Shown one piece after another: positions 24,669-37,481 of a DNA stretch of 64,000 bases. Both the position numbers and the translations under genes were made by a program. The notes beneath the pieces are model-generated. The model had not been told where the DNA came from, made no database searches, and saw nothing but the letters and a program-made list of their open reading frames with translations. The number at the start of each line of letters is the position of its first letter. The stretch's first letter is position 1. The stretch comes from Dicaeum eximium (taxonomy: Eukaryota; Chordata; Aves; Passeriformes; Dicaeidae). Where the stretch lies: contig VWZP01010942.1 of the NCBI GenBank assembly GCA_013396995.1, forward strand, positions 144,808-208,807. Direction: 5' to 3'.

Positions 24669-27600
24669 GGTTCTCTTTTCTCCAGCTCAAGCACCTCAGT
24701 TACAGTGTTTCTTAATGAGAGGAGCAATTGCTTATACATCAGAAAATTTCCCCATTTTGATTTTTTGTTTTCAAGTGTCTTCAACTTTTCACCTTAAAAT
24801 CTTGTCCCAAATATCCATGAGTTATACAGAAAGAGTTAGGGGAGCAGGGTAAGACAGCATAATAATTTTGGAGGTCTACTTTATTATTAAAATAGATAGT
24901 CTTACCAATATTGAATGTCTTCCAAACTCTACAGTAAACATCCCAAAAATTTCTTTTGTTTTAGAGCTGCTTTATCTTGTTAACATGAAGACAAGGCCTG
25001 TTTACCCAGCAAGTAGAAAGCTGTCCTACACTGTTCAAACCTGAAAGCCCTCCAAAAACATTTAATTAAACACGTGGCTTTTCAAGACTTTGCTATATTG
25101 TACCTTCTCAGTTCTGACCCTCCTGCCACTTTCAGATTCAGTTACACAGGAGGATGCCTGGAGGCAAGTCTATCATTAGAACCAAATCTCCCTCACCCTG
25201 TAGCCCTATCCTCTCCAGCCTAGGAGTCTCCTGCATTTTGCAAGCTGGTTATGGAGCAAAACCTTTTCATCTTGGTCTTGTGGGATATAAGCCATTGCAG
25301 TCAGGTTTGTGAGAGAGATGTGAGGCTTTTCCCCACTGTGACAGATGTTACAAACTTCAGACTCCGTGGGTCCCAGGGAGAAAGTGGTCAGGGTTGCCCT
25401 GTGGCACACAGCAAATTTGGGGTCAGCCTTCCTCTAGGGAAAAAAAAGATTGAAAAAGTGTAGGAAAGAGAACTACATCTGTATGCCATGACTACCATGA
25501 GTCAGCATTTATAATTTCTTCCATAAATCTCAATCTGAGTGGATGCAAGAGGTCAGGTCTGGATTAGACCCACTCTGTACAGTGGCTGGAATTATTTTAG
25601 GAAATGTGCCTTCCAGAAGAGCATGAGTACACTCAGGAGCAGTTAATAAGGCTGAAAACTGGCCCTATAGCTCAATCAGGGGAGAAAAATGCAGTCATAG
25701 CTGAGACACGGTTGTGTATTTCCCCTCTTCTAACTCCTCCCTTCACTTAGCTCCAGCTCCATTTTCTCAGGTCCTCCACAACTGCAGGCTACAAGCCATT
25801 CTCATAACCTTCAGCAACCATCTGACAGATACCCAGTCCTTGTGTTCCTTTTCTCATTTCACTGTTATGGGTTTCCAACATTTGTAAAGCAAACACACCA
25901 CACCCTCAGCTTTGGCTCCAGTCTTGTGGGAAACAGCACTTCTTCCCTTCAGCCCTCCGGAATGCCTCTCTCCATCTTGCTGCTCCCTCAGCAAGGTGAC
26001 TGACTGATCTCCCTCACTGAGTGTGTGAGCTCTCTTGGTTTCCATGCTGATGGAGGCATTTGAACCAATTTCTTGTCCATCTCCTCACACTTTTATTTCT
26101 GCTAGCCCTTTTGTGTTTGACTTTACAAACTGAATAATGTCCTTTCTGGGTATACATTTAGCTGTTATGAAGCTCTCCTTTGTGAGAGGGGAAATAGCAC
26201 TTGTCTCAAGTGCCATCAGCTGTCTCTTCTAGCAATATTTTTCCCCTTCTGCTCTATCTTCCTTTTGCTTATTCTTTCCTCTAGGCAGCTGCTACTGGCA
26301 CAGCCTCTGAACAAGTGGGAAGCCGTAGGCGGTGATGTTAGTCAGACTGTAAGACCAAATATAGAGCAAGGCTGCATGCTGCTCCAAAGCCTGTTAAGGT
26401 TCACTGTGTGAGAAAGTAAGAGTAGCTTGATATTTGTGGTGGATGGGATTGCACACTCCATGCCTAAAGGCAAATTTTAATTCTCTTGTCTTCAGCCATG
26501 CTCTTAATGTTGCTCTTTAAAGGGTAAATTTTAAAACCATGATCTATGGGAAAGTTGAATTGATTTTCAGAACTGACTTGCTTTACCACAAGTGTAACAC
26601 ATGTAAGAGTAAAGAGGACTTCATGGAGACAGTTCAGCATGCTTGAACAGCATCTCTGGTCTGCCTTCTAACTTTAATGGGCAGCAGACTTGGCCTGATA
26701 GCCAGAGCAGTGGTCACCTCATCCAGTGGCAATGATGATACCAACCTGAATTGTTTGTCTTTAGACAAGTCACACAGGCAGAACTTACAAGACAGCATAG
26801 TCCACCCCACAACTCGGATGAAAAACAGCTCTCAGTTGAGGCTGCTGTCTGCAGCTTACATTTTCAGTCCATTATTGAGGAAGAGATGTACCTAAAACAG
26901 GTGCCAGTAGACCTTTCAACTTTGAATGCCTGATCAGCTGCCAGTTGTGTATTTACAATAGAAGATAAAATAAGGTTTCTGACAGCCAAACTTCCTTTGC
27001 TCTCTCTTCCTTTTCCCATGGCTCAGCAGACTCTGAGCTGAAAACGCTCCTGTGCTGGTGTCTGACTAGACAGCATTACCCTGGTAAAGTGTAAACCCGA
27101 CCCAGTTTGACTTGGCTGTTCAATTTTTAATGGCACAGAGCCAACTTGCTACCAGTTGGGCTATTCATGCTGCAATAGGAAGCAATCTTCCTGACATGCA
27201 AACTTCCTTCTTCTTCTGCCTGAGCAGCAGTGCAGTCAAAGATGCTGAGCTAGATAGAGAACAATTTGACCCTATAAAATATGGGTCTTGACCCAAGGCT
27301 TTACTTCACCTTTATTGTGCTAGCCAGCAGAAAAAACTATCATTTAGCCACAGCAAACCGGAAAAGACAAAAATGAGTTCTTGCAATAGAGAATCACTGT
27401 TACAGCTCCTAGAGAAGCCCTTACTCCATATTCAGATGTAGATTTGTGACCTGCAAATCCCTGAGAAAAATTGGACCATGAAAGGTGATAATCAAAAGAG
27501 GAATTCAAAGTGCCACTGGAGACTTTGCCTACATCTATCTTGCTGGCAAGGAATACTAATCCAGTAGGAAGGGCTTAATCACCTGTTTCTTAACTTGGTT

Positions 27601-28387
27601 ATATGAGACCACTTTCTTCCTCTTCTTTTCTTCCTCATGGAAATCCTATTAAAGAAAAGTCTACAATGGATTTCACAAGTGGGTTTCACAAGTCCTGTCA
27701 CTTGAGCTGATATACAGTATTCTTCCTGGAGAACAGCAATTTAGAAGGAGTGTCTGTTCCATCTAAGAACATCATGACATCAGTATAAGCCATGTGTTTG
27801 AATAAGGTCTCCTTAGGTCCTTATCTGAAGGGGATGCAGAAGCTTGAAACAGCTACAGGAAAGAAATGGGGAGCCTTTATTTTATTCTCCAACTGAAACA
27901 AAAAAAACCCTGTTACAGCCTATACCCTAACACTTATATTTTTTTACTGTTCAATTGAGCAACTGGAAATTAAAGTCATTGATAAGAAACACTTTAAGGA
28001 AATTAGAGTAGATTGAAGTTTGTAATATCCAGCTATAGGTTCTGTAGTATACTCTCTATTTGCCTAAGCGAGAGAGATAAGAAATCCACAACAGGAATGA
28101 AGCAGGAGTATTCATAGAAGAAGATAATACTATCGGCAGAAGAACTTCCCCTCCAACCTACTTCATCATTGTGGCTATAGCATTTTTGAGTCAAGATCCC
28201 ATGAGAAGCTTTTACCTCTTGCCAATAATTTCCACTAGTTGCCATCAGTTTCCCAGAAAACTGAGACATGAATTAGGTCAAGGGACATTCACACAAATTT
28301 GCCCAGTAGGCTTTGGGTCCATACTGGCTTAAAACAGATCAGGCCAGCACCTAGGGAGCTTCCTCAGGAATGAAGACTCTGTTAGCC
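24669..28387. other. Intergenic sequence
   Basis: Nothing recognised apart from ordinary single-copy-looking sequence. Open frames are short, with no family resemblance. Confidence 0.5.
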
Positions 28388-28912
28388 AATCCCCTCAGTC
28401 AGTTTGCAGGTGACACCAAGCTGGGTGGGAGTGCTGATCTGCTGGAGGGCAGGAGGGCTCTGCAGAGGGATCTGAGCAGGCTGGATCATGGGCTGAGGCC
28501 AATGGTGTGAGGTTCAACAAGGCCCAGGGCTGGGTCCTGCCCTTGGGTCACAACAGCCCCAGGCAGTGCCACAGGCTGGGGCAGAGGGGCTGCAAAGCTG
28601 CCCCATGGAAAAGGAGCTGGGGGTGCTGGTGACAGTGACTGAACATGAGCCAGCAGTGCCCAGATGGCCAAGAAGGCCAATGGCATCCTGGCCTGTACCA
28701 GCAATAGTGTGGCCAGCAGGAGCAGGGCAGGGATTGTCCTCCTGTACTCGGCACTGGTGAGGCCACACCTCAAATCCTGTGTTCAGTTTTGGGTCCCGCA
28801 TGACAAGGAAAATGTTGAGATGATGGAGTGTGTCCAGTGAAGGACATGTTTTAGTGGTGTTATGACTCTATGATCTTAAAGGTCTTTCCCAATATAGATT
28901 CTATGATTCTAT
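28388..28912 (+). mobile_element. CR1 LINE fragment with internal deletion
   Basis: Starts at the FADD box (reads FAGD) and runs almost identically to the copies at 1.4 kb and 17.9 kb as far as about 28795. It then jumps near 28840 to the 3'UTR and ends gattctatgattctatg. The frameshift and TGA after the FADD region match those of the other two copies. Confidence 0.9.
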
Positions 28913-31900
28913 GCCTTTCTGGAGGCATTCTTGGCATCACTGGAGAGCACTGCAGGGAGAGAAAGATACAGTGACGTGTTCTGCTATTTATGTCAATGCA
29001 CAGTGTGCACGGAGGAAAAAAAAAACAAGTTTCATTTAGATCCTTGAATTGCCTATTTTCTCTGCCTAGGATAAATACTCACTTGTAACTGTGTAAAAAA
29101 AAAGTGAGGGGGAGAGTTTGAAAAGGCAGTGGATTTTAGAAAAGCAGTAGCTTTGAATCAAACATCAAGTACCCTGAGGTGTATATATCTGCTTTCAGCC
29201 AAGAGTCTTTACATAAAACATGTTAAATCTGGAAAGTTTGCAATTTGGGGTGTGTGTTGCTCTTTGTTTACAAAGAAAGTACACAAAATTCTCTCTCTTT
29301 GAATACAGTAGGGACAAGCAACAGGAGGCAGTTTTCTTTGTTCAGAAAATCAAATCTGTTTTAAGCCAGCATTCTATCCAAAATTAGAACTTTCTCTCCC
29401 ACTCTGGATCTTTTCCAAGACCATCCATGCTGCTGGTACTTCCTTTACTGGTTCTGGCTCTTTTTTCACTGTGTTTTTGTTAGATTCAAGTCACACTCAC
29501 ACACATGCACCTTTATGATCTGGTCTCAACCCGTCATCTGTGTTTGCAGAATGTCCCAAAAAAAGCTTTTTGACTGATACAGACCAGGCTTTCCTTAGAA
29601 CCTTGCTGGTCTATGACTCAGATAACAGTTTCTTCTGTTTCATCTCTTGCTAAACAAAAAAGGTATCTGATAATTTTCTTAGTGAGATTTATATGAGAGT
29701 CTACTAGCCAGCTATACTGAGGTTTGAGAACTATCAATATGTCAAGTTATGAACCCTGATAATTACCAGCATCTTTTAGCATAGCAGTGTTGTATTTGTT
29801 AAAAGAAAACAAATTTATGTATGCATGAGTTCAGCTGGCAGGTTGGTTATTGAGAAGATGAATATGAACTATATACAAGTACATATGTAAAAAGGAGCAT
29901 TCTTACAGATCTAGATAATTGTTACAGTACTGTGAATAGGACTTGATTAAATTCCCTTTGAATATGAATTAAACTGGATAAAAATTTGATTCTTAAAAAT
30001 AATACACAACAAGGTTAAATGCAGCTTACCTTAGGTACTTTAACATCAATTTTGTTTCATATATTTGAGTGTCATCTTTTACGTCTAAACCTTCCTGACT
30101 CCTTCTGTGAAATGAAATATCTGCTCACTGTAACATTAATATATACTGGCATACTTGAAGCAGTATGTAATAAGCATTCAGCACTATTCTGAAAAATTAC
30201 TCCAGCTGATGATACACAAAACAGAAAGTGTAACAATGCGACCCCTCTGCCAAAATTGCTCTTAGCAGCAATGGCTATTAGCTGAGAATCAGAACCACTC
30301 CGCTTTAGTAAATACTTGGCTGCTTGGAAGTGTGGCATATCCCTAGCTGGCCCAGTGTAGGAATCAAATAGGAGAGTTAGTTAATTCCTCAGTGGGAAAG
30401 GGGCATGTGTAAGCTGGTGTGTTGGTCCTAAAGCCGGTTGAAATAGTGTAACTGAAGAGTAATCTGAAACATTGCCTCAGGAAAATGCTTTCTGAGCTCA
30501 AGCTTTTCTAGGATTCCCTTTCAGCAAATGGACGGCAGTAATTGTCTTAGTCTCCAAATCTACTCTCCCTGTTCCTGTGATTCATCCTCAGAGAAAACAG
30601 ACACACACATCACTTTCTCTGCTGGTTGTGTAAGGAGACTCTTCCTAATGAGCACCCAACTCACCTGGATAAAAGGTTTGTAGCAAATATAACAACTTCT
30701 TGTCTGCAAAATATTTCAGTATAATGCAAATCTAAGTCACAGGTTACACTACAAATAAAGAGCTACTGATGTTTCTATTCTGTGCCCAGCAACATCTATA
30801 AGTGCAACTTACAGTTAATTATGTAATATAATTTAATGACATCAAGTAACATTTTTTTTTCCAGAACAGATTCCAAAACACGGTCTGAAGTTTTTCTGAA
30901 TTAAAAACCTTTCTGACTGCAGAAATTTTCACTGAAGCCAGCTTTGCAGAAGAGAAACAGGTTGATTTGAAACAACATTTTTGCATAGAAGTTACTCAGA
31001 AAGCAATTTTCAATTGTAGCTATTCCTGACCTTATAAAAACTTCAACTGTTCCCTAAAACTTGAAAGCTGTAATGGTTACATGTACAGTACTGTGTTCCT
31101 TTGACTTTTCCCCTTCCTTTAAAATGTAAATCCATGACAGATCCTTCTATTTGTTTATCTTTCACAGCACAGAGCCATGCACATTTCTTGTCCTATACAA
31201 ATGATTAATAATGTCATGACTTTTTAGCCACTGACTATGAAGAAAGATTTTACTTCTTACCCTCTGCTTCATAATTTGGAGTCTCCCACCCCCATCCCTG
31301 ACACACAGGCCTGTCATTCTCTTTCACTGTCATTTCCTTCTATTTTATCTAAGTGTTTCAGGGTTTTCCCCAGGAAATTCTTTTCTATTCATTTTTAGTG
31401 CTTTTAAGGGAGCAAACAAGATGAAAGCTTAAGGAAAAAAAAAGTTGTCTTTCTTGACATTGTAAATATAGCTGATATTTCCCTTTTTGTAACTATGTGG
31501 GATGCAATCTGAGAACTATTAAGGTAAACAACAAAAAGACTTAATTTTACAGCACCACAGACACTGCTGAAACTGTTTCTAAATCACCTAAAAAGCAACA
31601 CAAAATCAGAGAAACAAAATAAGGGATTTCAGTGGATATATAAAACCTAATTGCTCCTTTCCAAAGCAAGTAATAGAAAACATTTAACTATTTGTTGCTT
31701 CTTAATAATGCCTTTAAATCCAGGAATATAACCTCATTGCCTTTTTTAATGGTATAAACCAGGAATAAGAACTTAATAATGAGTTTTTCTTATATGAGGA
31801 GCTGTTAATGAAATTCTGGTAAAAGAGATAAGAGTAGTTTCCTTTTCTCTAGCTACTTTTTTGCAATAAGCAGATGGTAAAATGTCTCTCCACATGTTTT

Positions 31901-34900
31901 ACTGGCACCAACAGCCTCGTGCAGACAATTTACTGAACATTGTCTTCCTAAATTCCCATCTGATAAAGAAACAGAGCGGTGGAAAAAAAAAGATAATCCT
32001 GTGGTAATCAGGACTTCCTTCACCTTCACTTAGATCTTCTGAAAGTATGGTAATTAATCTAACAAGTGAGAAAAATTGAGATATAGGAATTCCCTTGTTC
32101 CACAGTAGGGGAGATCATGTCAGAAGCTTTGCAAAGTGTGGTGCAGCTCTCTCGTTATAGGAGTCAATAGGTTTGGGAGCCGGGACGCTTGAGCTGCTAA
32201 AGATTCATTTTGATTTTTTGATTTTTGCCTGTTTCTTTTAATTTCTATTCTAATTTTTACCCCGCTACTCATATGCAGTTAAAACTTCTGGTTTCTGTTG
32301 TCCATTTGACACAGTACTGTCTGAAATCTCAAAAATCATGTGAAAGGGAGGAACAGGAGCCCATGAAAGGAAACCTGCCCTGTCTTATGGCTACTGCTAG
32401 TTGGCACAACATGCATATGAAACATATTTTTCAGTCAGAATGCTATTTTTCTTTACTGGCCAAGTTCTCTGGCTACCTGAAGCCCCTGGGAAGGGCACTA
32501 TGTGTTCTCCTCTTCTGAAAAGAAAGAAATTTTTTTGCACTTGCAAAGCCAAGACCTGTGATAGATGCTGTTTAATCATTGCTGATAGACAAGAGTTTGC
32601 AAAGACACTATTCAGAAAAGAGGTCTTTAATTTCACCTAACATATAGTAAACATCAGCCACAATGAAAGCCTTTACTGATTTATAGGAATTCCATTATTT
32701 GGACAAAACAAGGGTTAGTTTTTCTTCATGGAAGACAGAATATACTTGGGGAAAATATTCATTAAAAAATTTAGTTTTCTGCCAAAGACCAGTTTAACCA
32801 GAAAATATTTTCAATCTGTTGGCTGAGGCTAGGTGTGGTGAATCCCTAGAACCCAGTAGAAAATTAAATTTAAAAGTAAAGATAGAACTGATGACCCTTA
32901 TGTACCCTTTCTGGAATGCCCCAAGGCACTCTTAATAAAATGTCTGCTTGCAAACCCCTGTTGAAACTTTTGTTGCAGTTATTCAAATAAATATTTCAAG
33001 TATATGTTTGAATACCCAACATTACTACTACTACTACTACTACTACTAACCTATAATAATATAATTATTGAAATAATACTTCATCATATGTAATTATGAA
33101 ATTGTTATATTTTATATATTCATTAGACAAATTTGATAAATTATCACTATATATTTATTATATAATACTAGACTAATATTTAATGATATTATATTTTATA
33201 GAATATAAACCAATCTATAATTATTATTGTCATTGTTGTTGTTATAAAACACATCAAACTGTGTGGATGGTCCATTTATTTCCTTACAAATCCCTATATT
33301 GAAGGAGACCAACACAGGTTTACAAAAGTTAACATTGTTGTGTGATGTGTCCAACATCCACATCATCTCATGAATGACTGATGTGCTCTAACAAATCTCC
33401 CCTGCATTCTTTCTCAGGATATTGTACTTATTTCCTTGAACTTTGCAGCAAAAGTATTAGAATTCTAGCTCATGTGTCACCCTTGCATGACATCAGTTCT
33501 TGCAAATCCCTTATTAACACATTCCTAAGTCATTTCCCATTTGAATTTGTGTAAGCATTTTGTGCTATTCAGCTAAAAATCACTTAATTTTGCACCTGTC
33601 CCTTCCTCAGTTTAAATAATGTGCACATATTTCTCCTTCCTGCTATTGTTCTCCCATATAGGAAAAGTAAGAAGATCCACAGTGGGCACCTTGTAAAGGA
33701 AATTACATTAAGGTATATTGGAAAATGCATTAATAAAAATGACTTAGCATGGAGGAGTCAACGTGTCTTGGTGTCAGTTTGCCTCTTAATTGGAAAAAGA
33801 TGACTATTTATATTGCACAGGTGCTAATTCTCAGGTAAACCATATTCCCTCCAATCACATACAACAGAGAAATAATTTTAAGAGTACAAGTTCCAAAAAC
33901 TTTGTTTTTGAAGTATTAGTAGAAAGTTACTGGAATGGTTAAAGTTTTTCATTGTGGGGTATAAAGCATCTCTAGTCACCTCTGTAGCTAATGTGAGGGG
34001 GAACATCAGTACCTCTGTGGACAAGCTGTAGATTCCATATGACACCAGCCTTCACAGTTGTGCATCCTAAATATGTTGGGAAAACAACATTTTCATACAA
34101 TGATATAGGATCTTGGAGAGAGCATTAAGAACATAATTCCACAGCGATGAAACTTTTGTAACTAAGGTGACATGTGAAGGTCTATTTTTAGTCCTGTTGC
34201 AGAGACAAGGTGCAAGAACAGGGAACTCTGGCTTTCTGATTTGGCATTTAGTGAAGACTAGTTTCAGTTTTGTTCACTGGAATATGTTTGTACAGCATGT
34301 GAGCATTTTTTAGACATTTCAGGACTTTCTGAGGTACAATATTGCTCATGTAATATTTGACTCCTGGCTGCTGAGAACCATGGACACCAAACTTGGGGCA
34401 CCAATACAAAGCAGTATAACATGTATTCAGAATAGAAAACCCCTTCATGTTTACAACATATAATGGGACTTTTTTATTTTTTAATTTAGCATTTTGGTAA
34501 TGCATGTATTTTGAGTCAAGAGAAGTAAATATATTTAACCACAAAATTCTTCTAATTGTTCTTTTATGTGTAGAGGTGGATGGATGAAGGTCACTTTTAC
34601 CTCTGGGGCATCTTTAAAAACACAGCTAAATAACTTCTAGCATTTTCTGTATTTCCATTACTGCTTGAAACTATTCCAAAAATGCAACCACTTTGCTAGA
34701 ATAACAGTTAATATTAAGTTCTTTAGAGTAAACATCTCGTGCTCTAAGTGATAGAGGACAAATTTTTGTTTTATCAGTGTCACAGTAAGACAAATTTTGA
34801 TTTTGTGAACAAAAGCTTTTACATAAGAATGTGTTTCCTCAATGTTCTGTCTTCTGATAGCTGAAACTAAGGTCATAGCCCCATGAAGTTGCAAAAGCAG

Positions 34901-35102
34901 TAGTGGGGTTTAAACAGACCATCTTCAAGTTCTTACAAGTTTATTGTAGCTAGTAGATGCCTGGTCTATGAGCAAATGCAGTACAGAATTCAGCAGATAT
35001 GCAATACAAACCAAAGGTCATATTCGCCTGCAAAGTATCCAAAACAGCAATATTTTTGTACAGGTGTTGAACAGAGAGAAGAATTATGTTGAAAATACCT
35101 CT
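28913..35102. other. Intergenic sequence
   Basis: No gene recognised. Contains a TAC microsatellite (33023-33048) followed by a very AT-rich patch (about 33049-33240). Confidence 0.5.
33023..33048. repeat. (TAC)n microsatellite with AT-rich flank
   Basis: About eight TAC units, followed by roughly 190 bp of TA-rich sequence. Confidence 0.9.
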
Positions 35103-36119
35103 TGTGGGTTGACAATGGTGCTAGGCACCCACCAAAACTGCTCACTCACTTCCCTCTGCAAACTGCCCAGAGGAGAGGAAATTTAATGAAGGGTTCATGG
35201 GTTGAGATAAGGACTGGGAAAGATCCCCCACTAAATACCATCACAGGCAAAACAGGCTCAACTTAAGAGATATTAAATGAATTCATTACTAAAAAAAATT
35301 AGAGCAGGACAATGCAAAGTAAAATAAACCCTTAAAAACACCTTCTCCCCACCCCTCCCTCCTTCCCAGCTCCACCTCCTCCCCCAGTGGCACAGGAGAC
35401 AGGGAATGGGGGTTATGGTCAGTTCCTGACCCATGGCTTCTCCCCCTGCTCAGGGAGAGGAGTCCTTCCCCTGTTGCACTGTGGGGCCCCTCCCATGGGA
35501 GACAGATCTCCAGGAACTTCTCCAGGGCGAGTCCACCCAGGGCACACAGTCCTCCCCACACTGCCGTGGTGTGGGTCTCTCTCCACGGGGTGCAGTCCTC
35601 CAGGGACAGGCTGCTCCAGCCTGGGAGCAGGGCCCCTCTCTCCATGGGTCTCCCACGGGGTCACAGCCTCCTCCAGGCATCCCCCTGCTCCAGCATGGGC
35701 TCCTCCATGGGCTGCAGGAGGATCTCTGCATTCCCCATGGAGCTCCATGGGCTGCAGGGGCAGGGCTGTCTCACCACGGGCTGCAGGGCAATCTCAGCAT
35801 TTGGAACATCTCCTGCCCCTCCTTCTTCTCTGACCTCGGTGTCCACAGGGTTTTTCTTCTCACATGTTCCCACTCTGCTCTTCTCTGGCCGCAATTACAA
35901 CTGCACAATAACTTTCGTTTTGATTTCGTCCTAAATCTGTTATCACAGAGGCATCACCAGCATTTCTGATAGACCCAGCCTTGGCCAGCAGCATGCCCAT
36001 CTTTGGAGCCACCAGGGATTGGCTCTGCTGGATATGGAGGAAGTTTCTGGCAGCTTCTCACAGAAGCCACCTCTGTGGCCCACCTGCTACCAAAAACCAG
36101 GCCATTCAAACCCTGTACA
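35103..36119 (-). mobile_element. Solo LTR of an avian endogenous retrovirus (ERVL-like)
   Basis: On the - strand it starts TGTACAGGGTTTG (36119 downwards) and ends at ...CAACCCACA (35103), giving the TG...CA ends expected of an LTR. The middle is GC-rich and made of diverged short units built around ctgcagcccatgg (about 35440-35800). The order of segments matches a long LTR family I remember from songbird genomes. No gag, pol or env sequence flanks it, so it looks like a solo LTR. No clean target-site duplication was found, which fits age or an imprecise boundary. Confidence 0.8.
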
Positions 36120-36328
36120 TCACCTAAAATATGGCAAGTAATTGGACTTAGGTAAATCATGCTTACTGGGTCAATGAGAAACTTGCAGTTGTCCTTCTAA
36201 AACATCAGAAATATTAACTACATTCCTCTTTACATCCAAAGTATGTAAAGAATTAATTTTATTTATAAGTCATGTTATAGACACAGTACATTTAAAGTAA
36301 CTATTGCTGATGAAACATTGTTTCCTAG

Positions 36329-36503
36329 TTGTTGGGGGTTTGTTTGCTTGGGTTTTTTTGTGGGTTTTTTTGTATGTTTGTTCATTTGTTGGTTGGTTCT
36401 TTTTTGTTTGGTTTGGTTTTTGTTTGGTTAGTTTTGGGGGTGTTTTTTTTGTTTGTTTGTTTTTGTTTTAGTTTTCGGGGGGTGGGTTGTTTTGGGTTTT
36501 TTT
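36329..36503 (+). repeat. G/T-rich low-complexity tract
   Basis: About 175 bp made almost only of G and T, with GTTT-like units and G runs of three to six. It gives open frames of low-complexity residues that are not genes. Confidence 0.9.
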
Positions 36504-37461
36504 CACTGTATGAATAACTAGCACTTGCTCTCTGGGCTCACAGCTGAAGAAAGCTTCTCTTGTGTAGATACAGTTTGGTCTAACTGGTGTCACACACTCT
36601 GTGTGTGACATAGAGAATTTTGAGATCCTTAGCTCTTTTTTCATTGCCTGAAAAGTTCTTGCTTTTTCTTGCCTTCGTTGTCTTGCCTTCTGCTGTTGCT
36701 GATTCAGCATGATGATATCTGTATTTCCAGGTCTGATTCCAGATGTAAATGCTTTGTAATGCTGTGACCTGATCTTATATTATTTCATTTACCACATTCA
36801 AAATGCACATGCAATTACCTGGTCCCATGAAACAGCAAAATACCATTCTGTGGATTTGCCCAGTTTCTGTTCATGCTGCTGGAATTTATAGCCTACAACC
36901 ACAGTGTAAAGTTTAAACAGACAAAAAGATGTTCTATGCCAGAAGACCAGTGTCACATTCATCATTAAGGAGAGGAAGTGCACAAAGCACTAGCTGGCTT
37001 CAGTGGACCATGCTAGCAGAACATTTTTTTTTTCTCAGAAAGCCCTTTGCCCTTAGTTTTCAAACATGTGAATCCATCGGTAAACTTAATTACTGTCTCT
37101 CCCCAGCTTTGCAGAAAAAGATATAGATGTAGCAAGACACCTTTACCACTGTTCTGCTGCAAAAATGGTGAATTCAGAGTCTCAATTTAGTCTGTATGAG
37201 TAAGGGAACAAGAAACAATAAAGAATGGCTGCAGCTACAAGCAGCAGCAGCTGCAGTTGTGAAATGCATGGAGATCCCTCTCTAGCAAAAGTAAGAGGTC
37301 TCTTACCTGGCAGAGCAGGAGGTGTGTGCTGAGCAATAATACTGCCCCATGGAGAGAGGCAAATCTGTGTGCACAGATAAAGATCAGCACAGGGAGAACT
37401 GCTTCCTTGAAGGTCAGGGCATACCAAAATAACCTTGCCAATGATGAGGCATGAATCTTTT

Positions 37462-37481
37462 AAAAAAAAAAAAAAAAAAAA
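37462..37481 (+). repeat. Poly(A) run of 20
   Basis: Twenty consecutive A residues. No recognisable retroelement lies directly upstream, so it is recorded as a homopolymer only. Confidence 0.9.

Noticed and set aside
35387..35969. Open frames of 118 to 178 codons on both strands
   Set aside because: They lie wholly inside the GC-rich LTR, overlap in several frames on both strands, and have low-complexity Pro/Ser/Gly-rich composition. They are a by-product of GC content.
36329..36517. 62-codon hydrophobic frame that looks like a membrane protein
   Set aside because: It comes from the G/T low-complexity tract, which codes for Phe, Val, Leu, Gly and Cys by composition alone.
37462..37481. Poly(A) run as the tail of a processed pseudogene
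   Set aside because: No gene-like sequence or target-site duplication was seen upstream.
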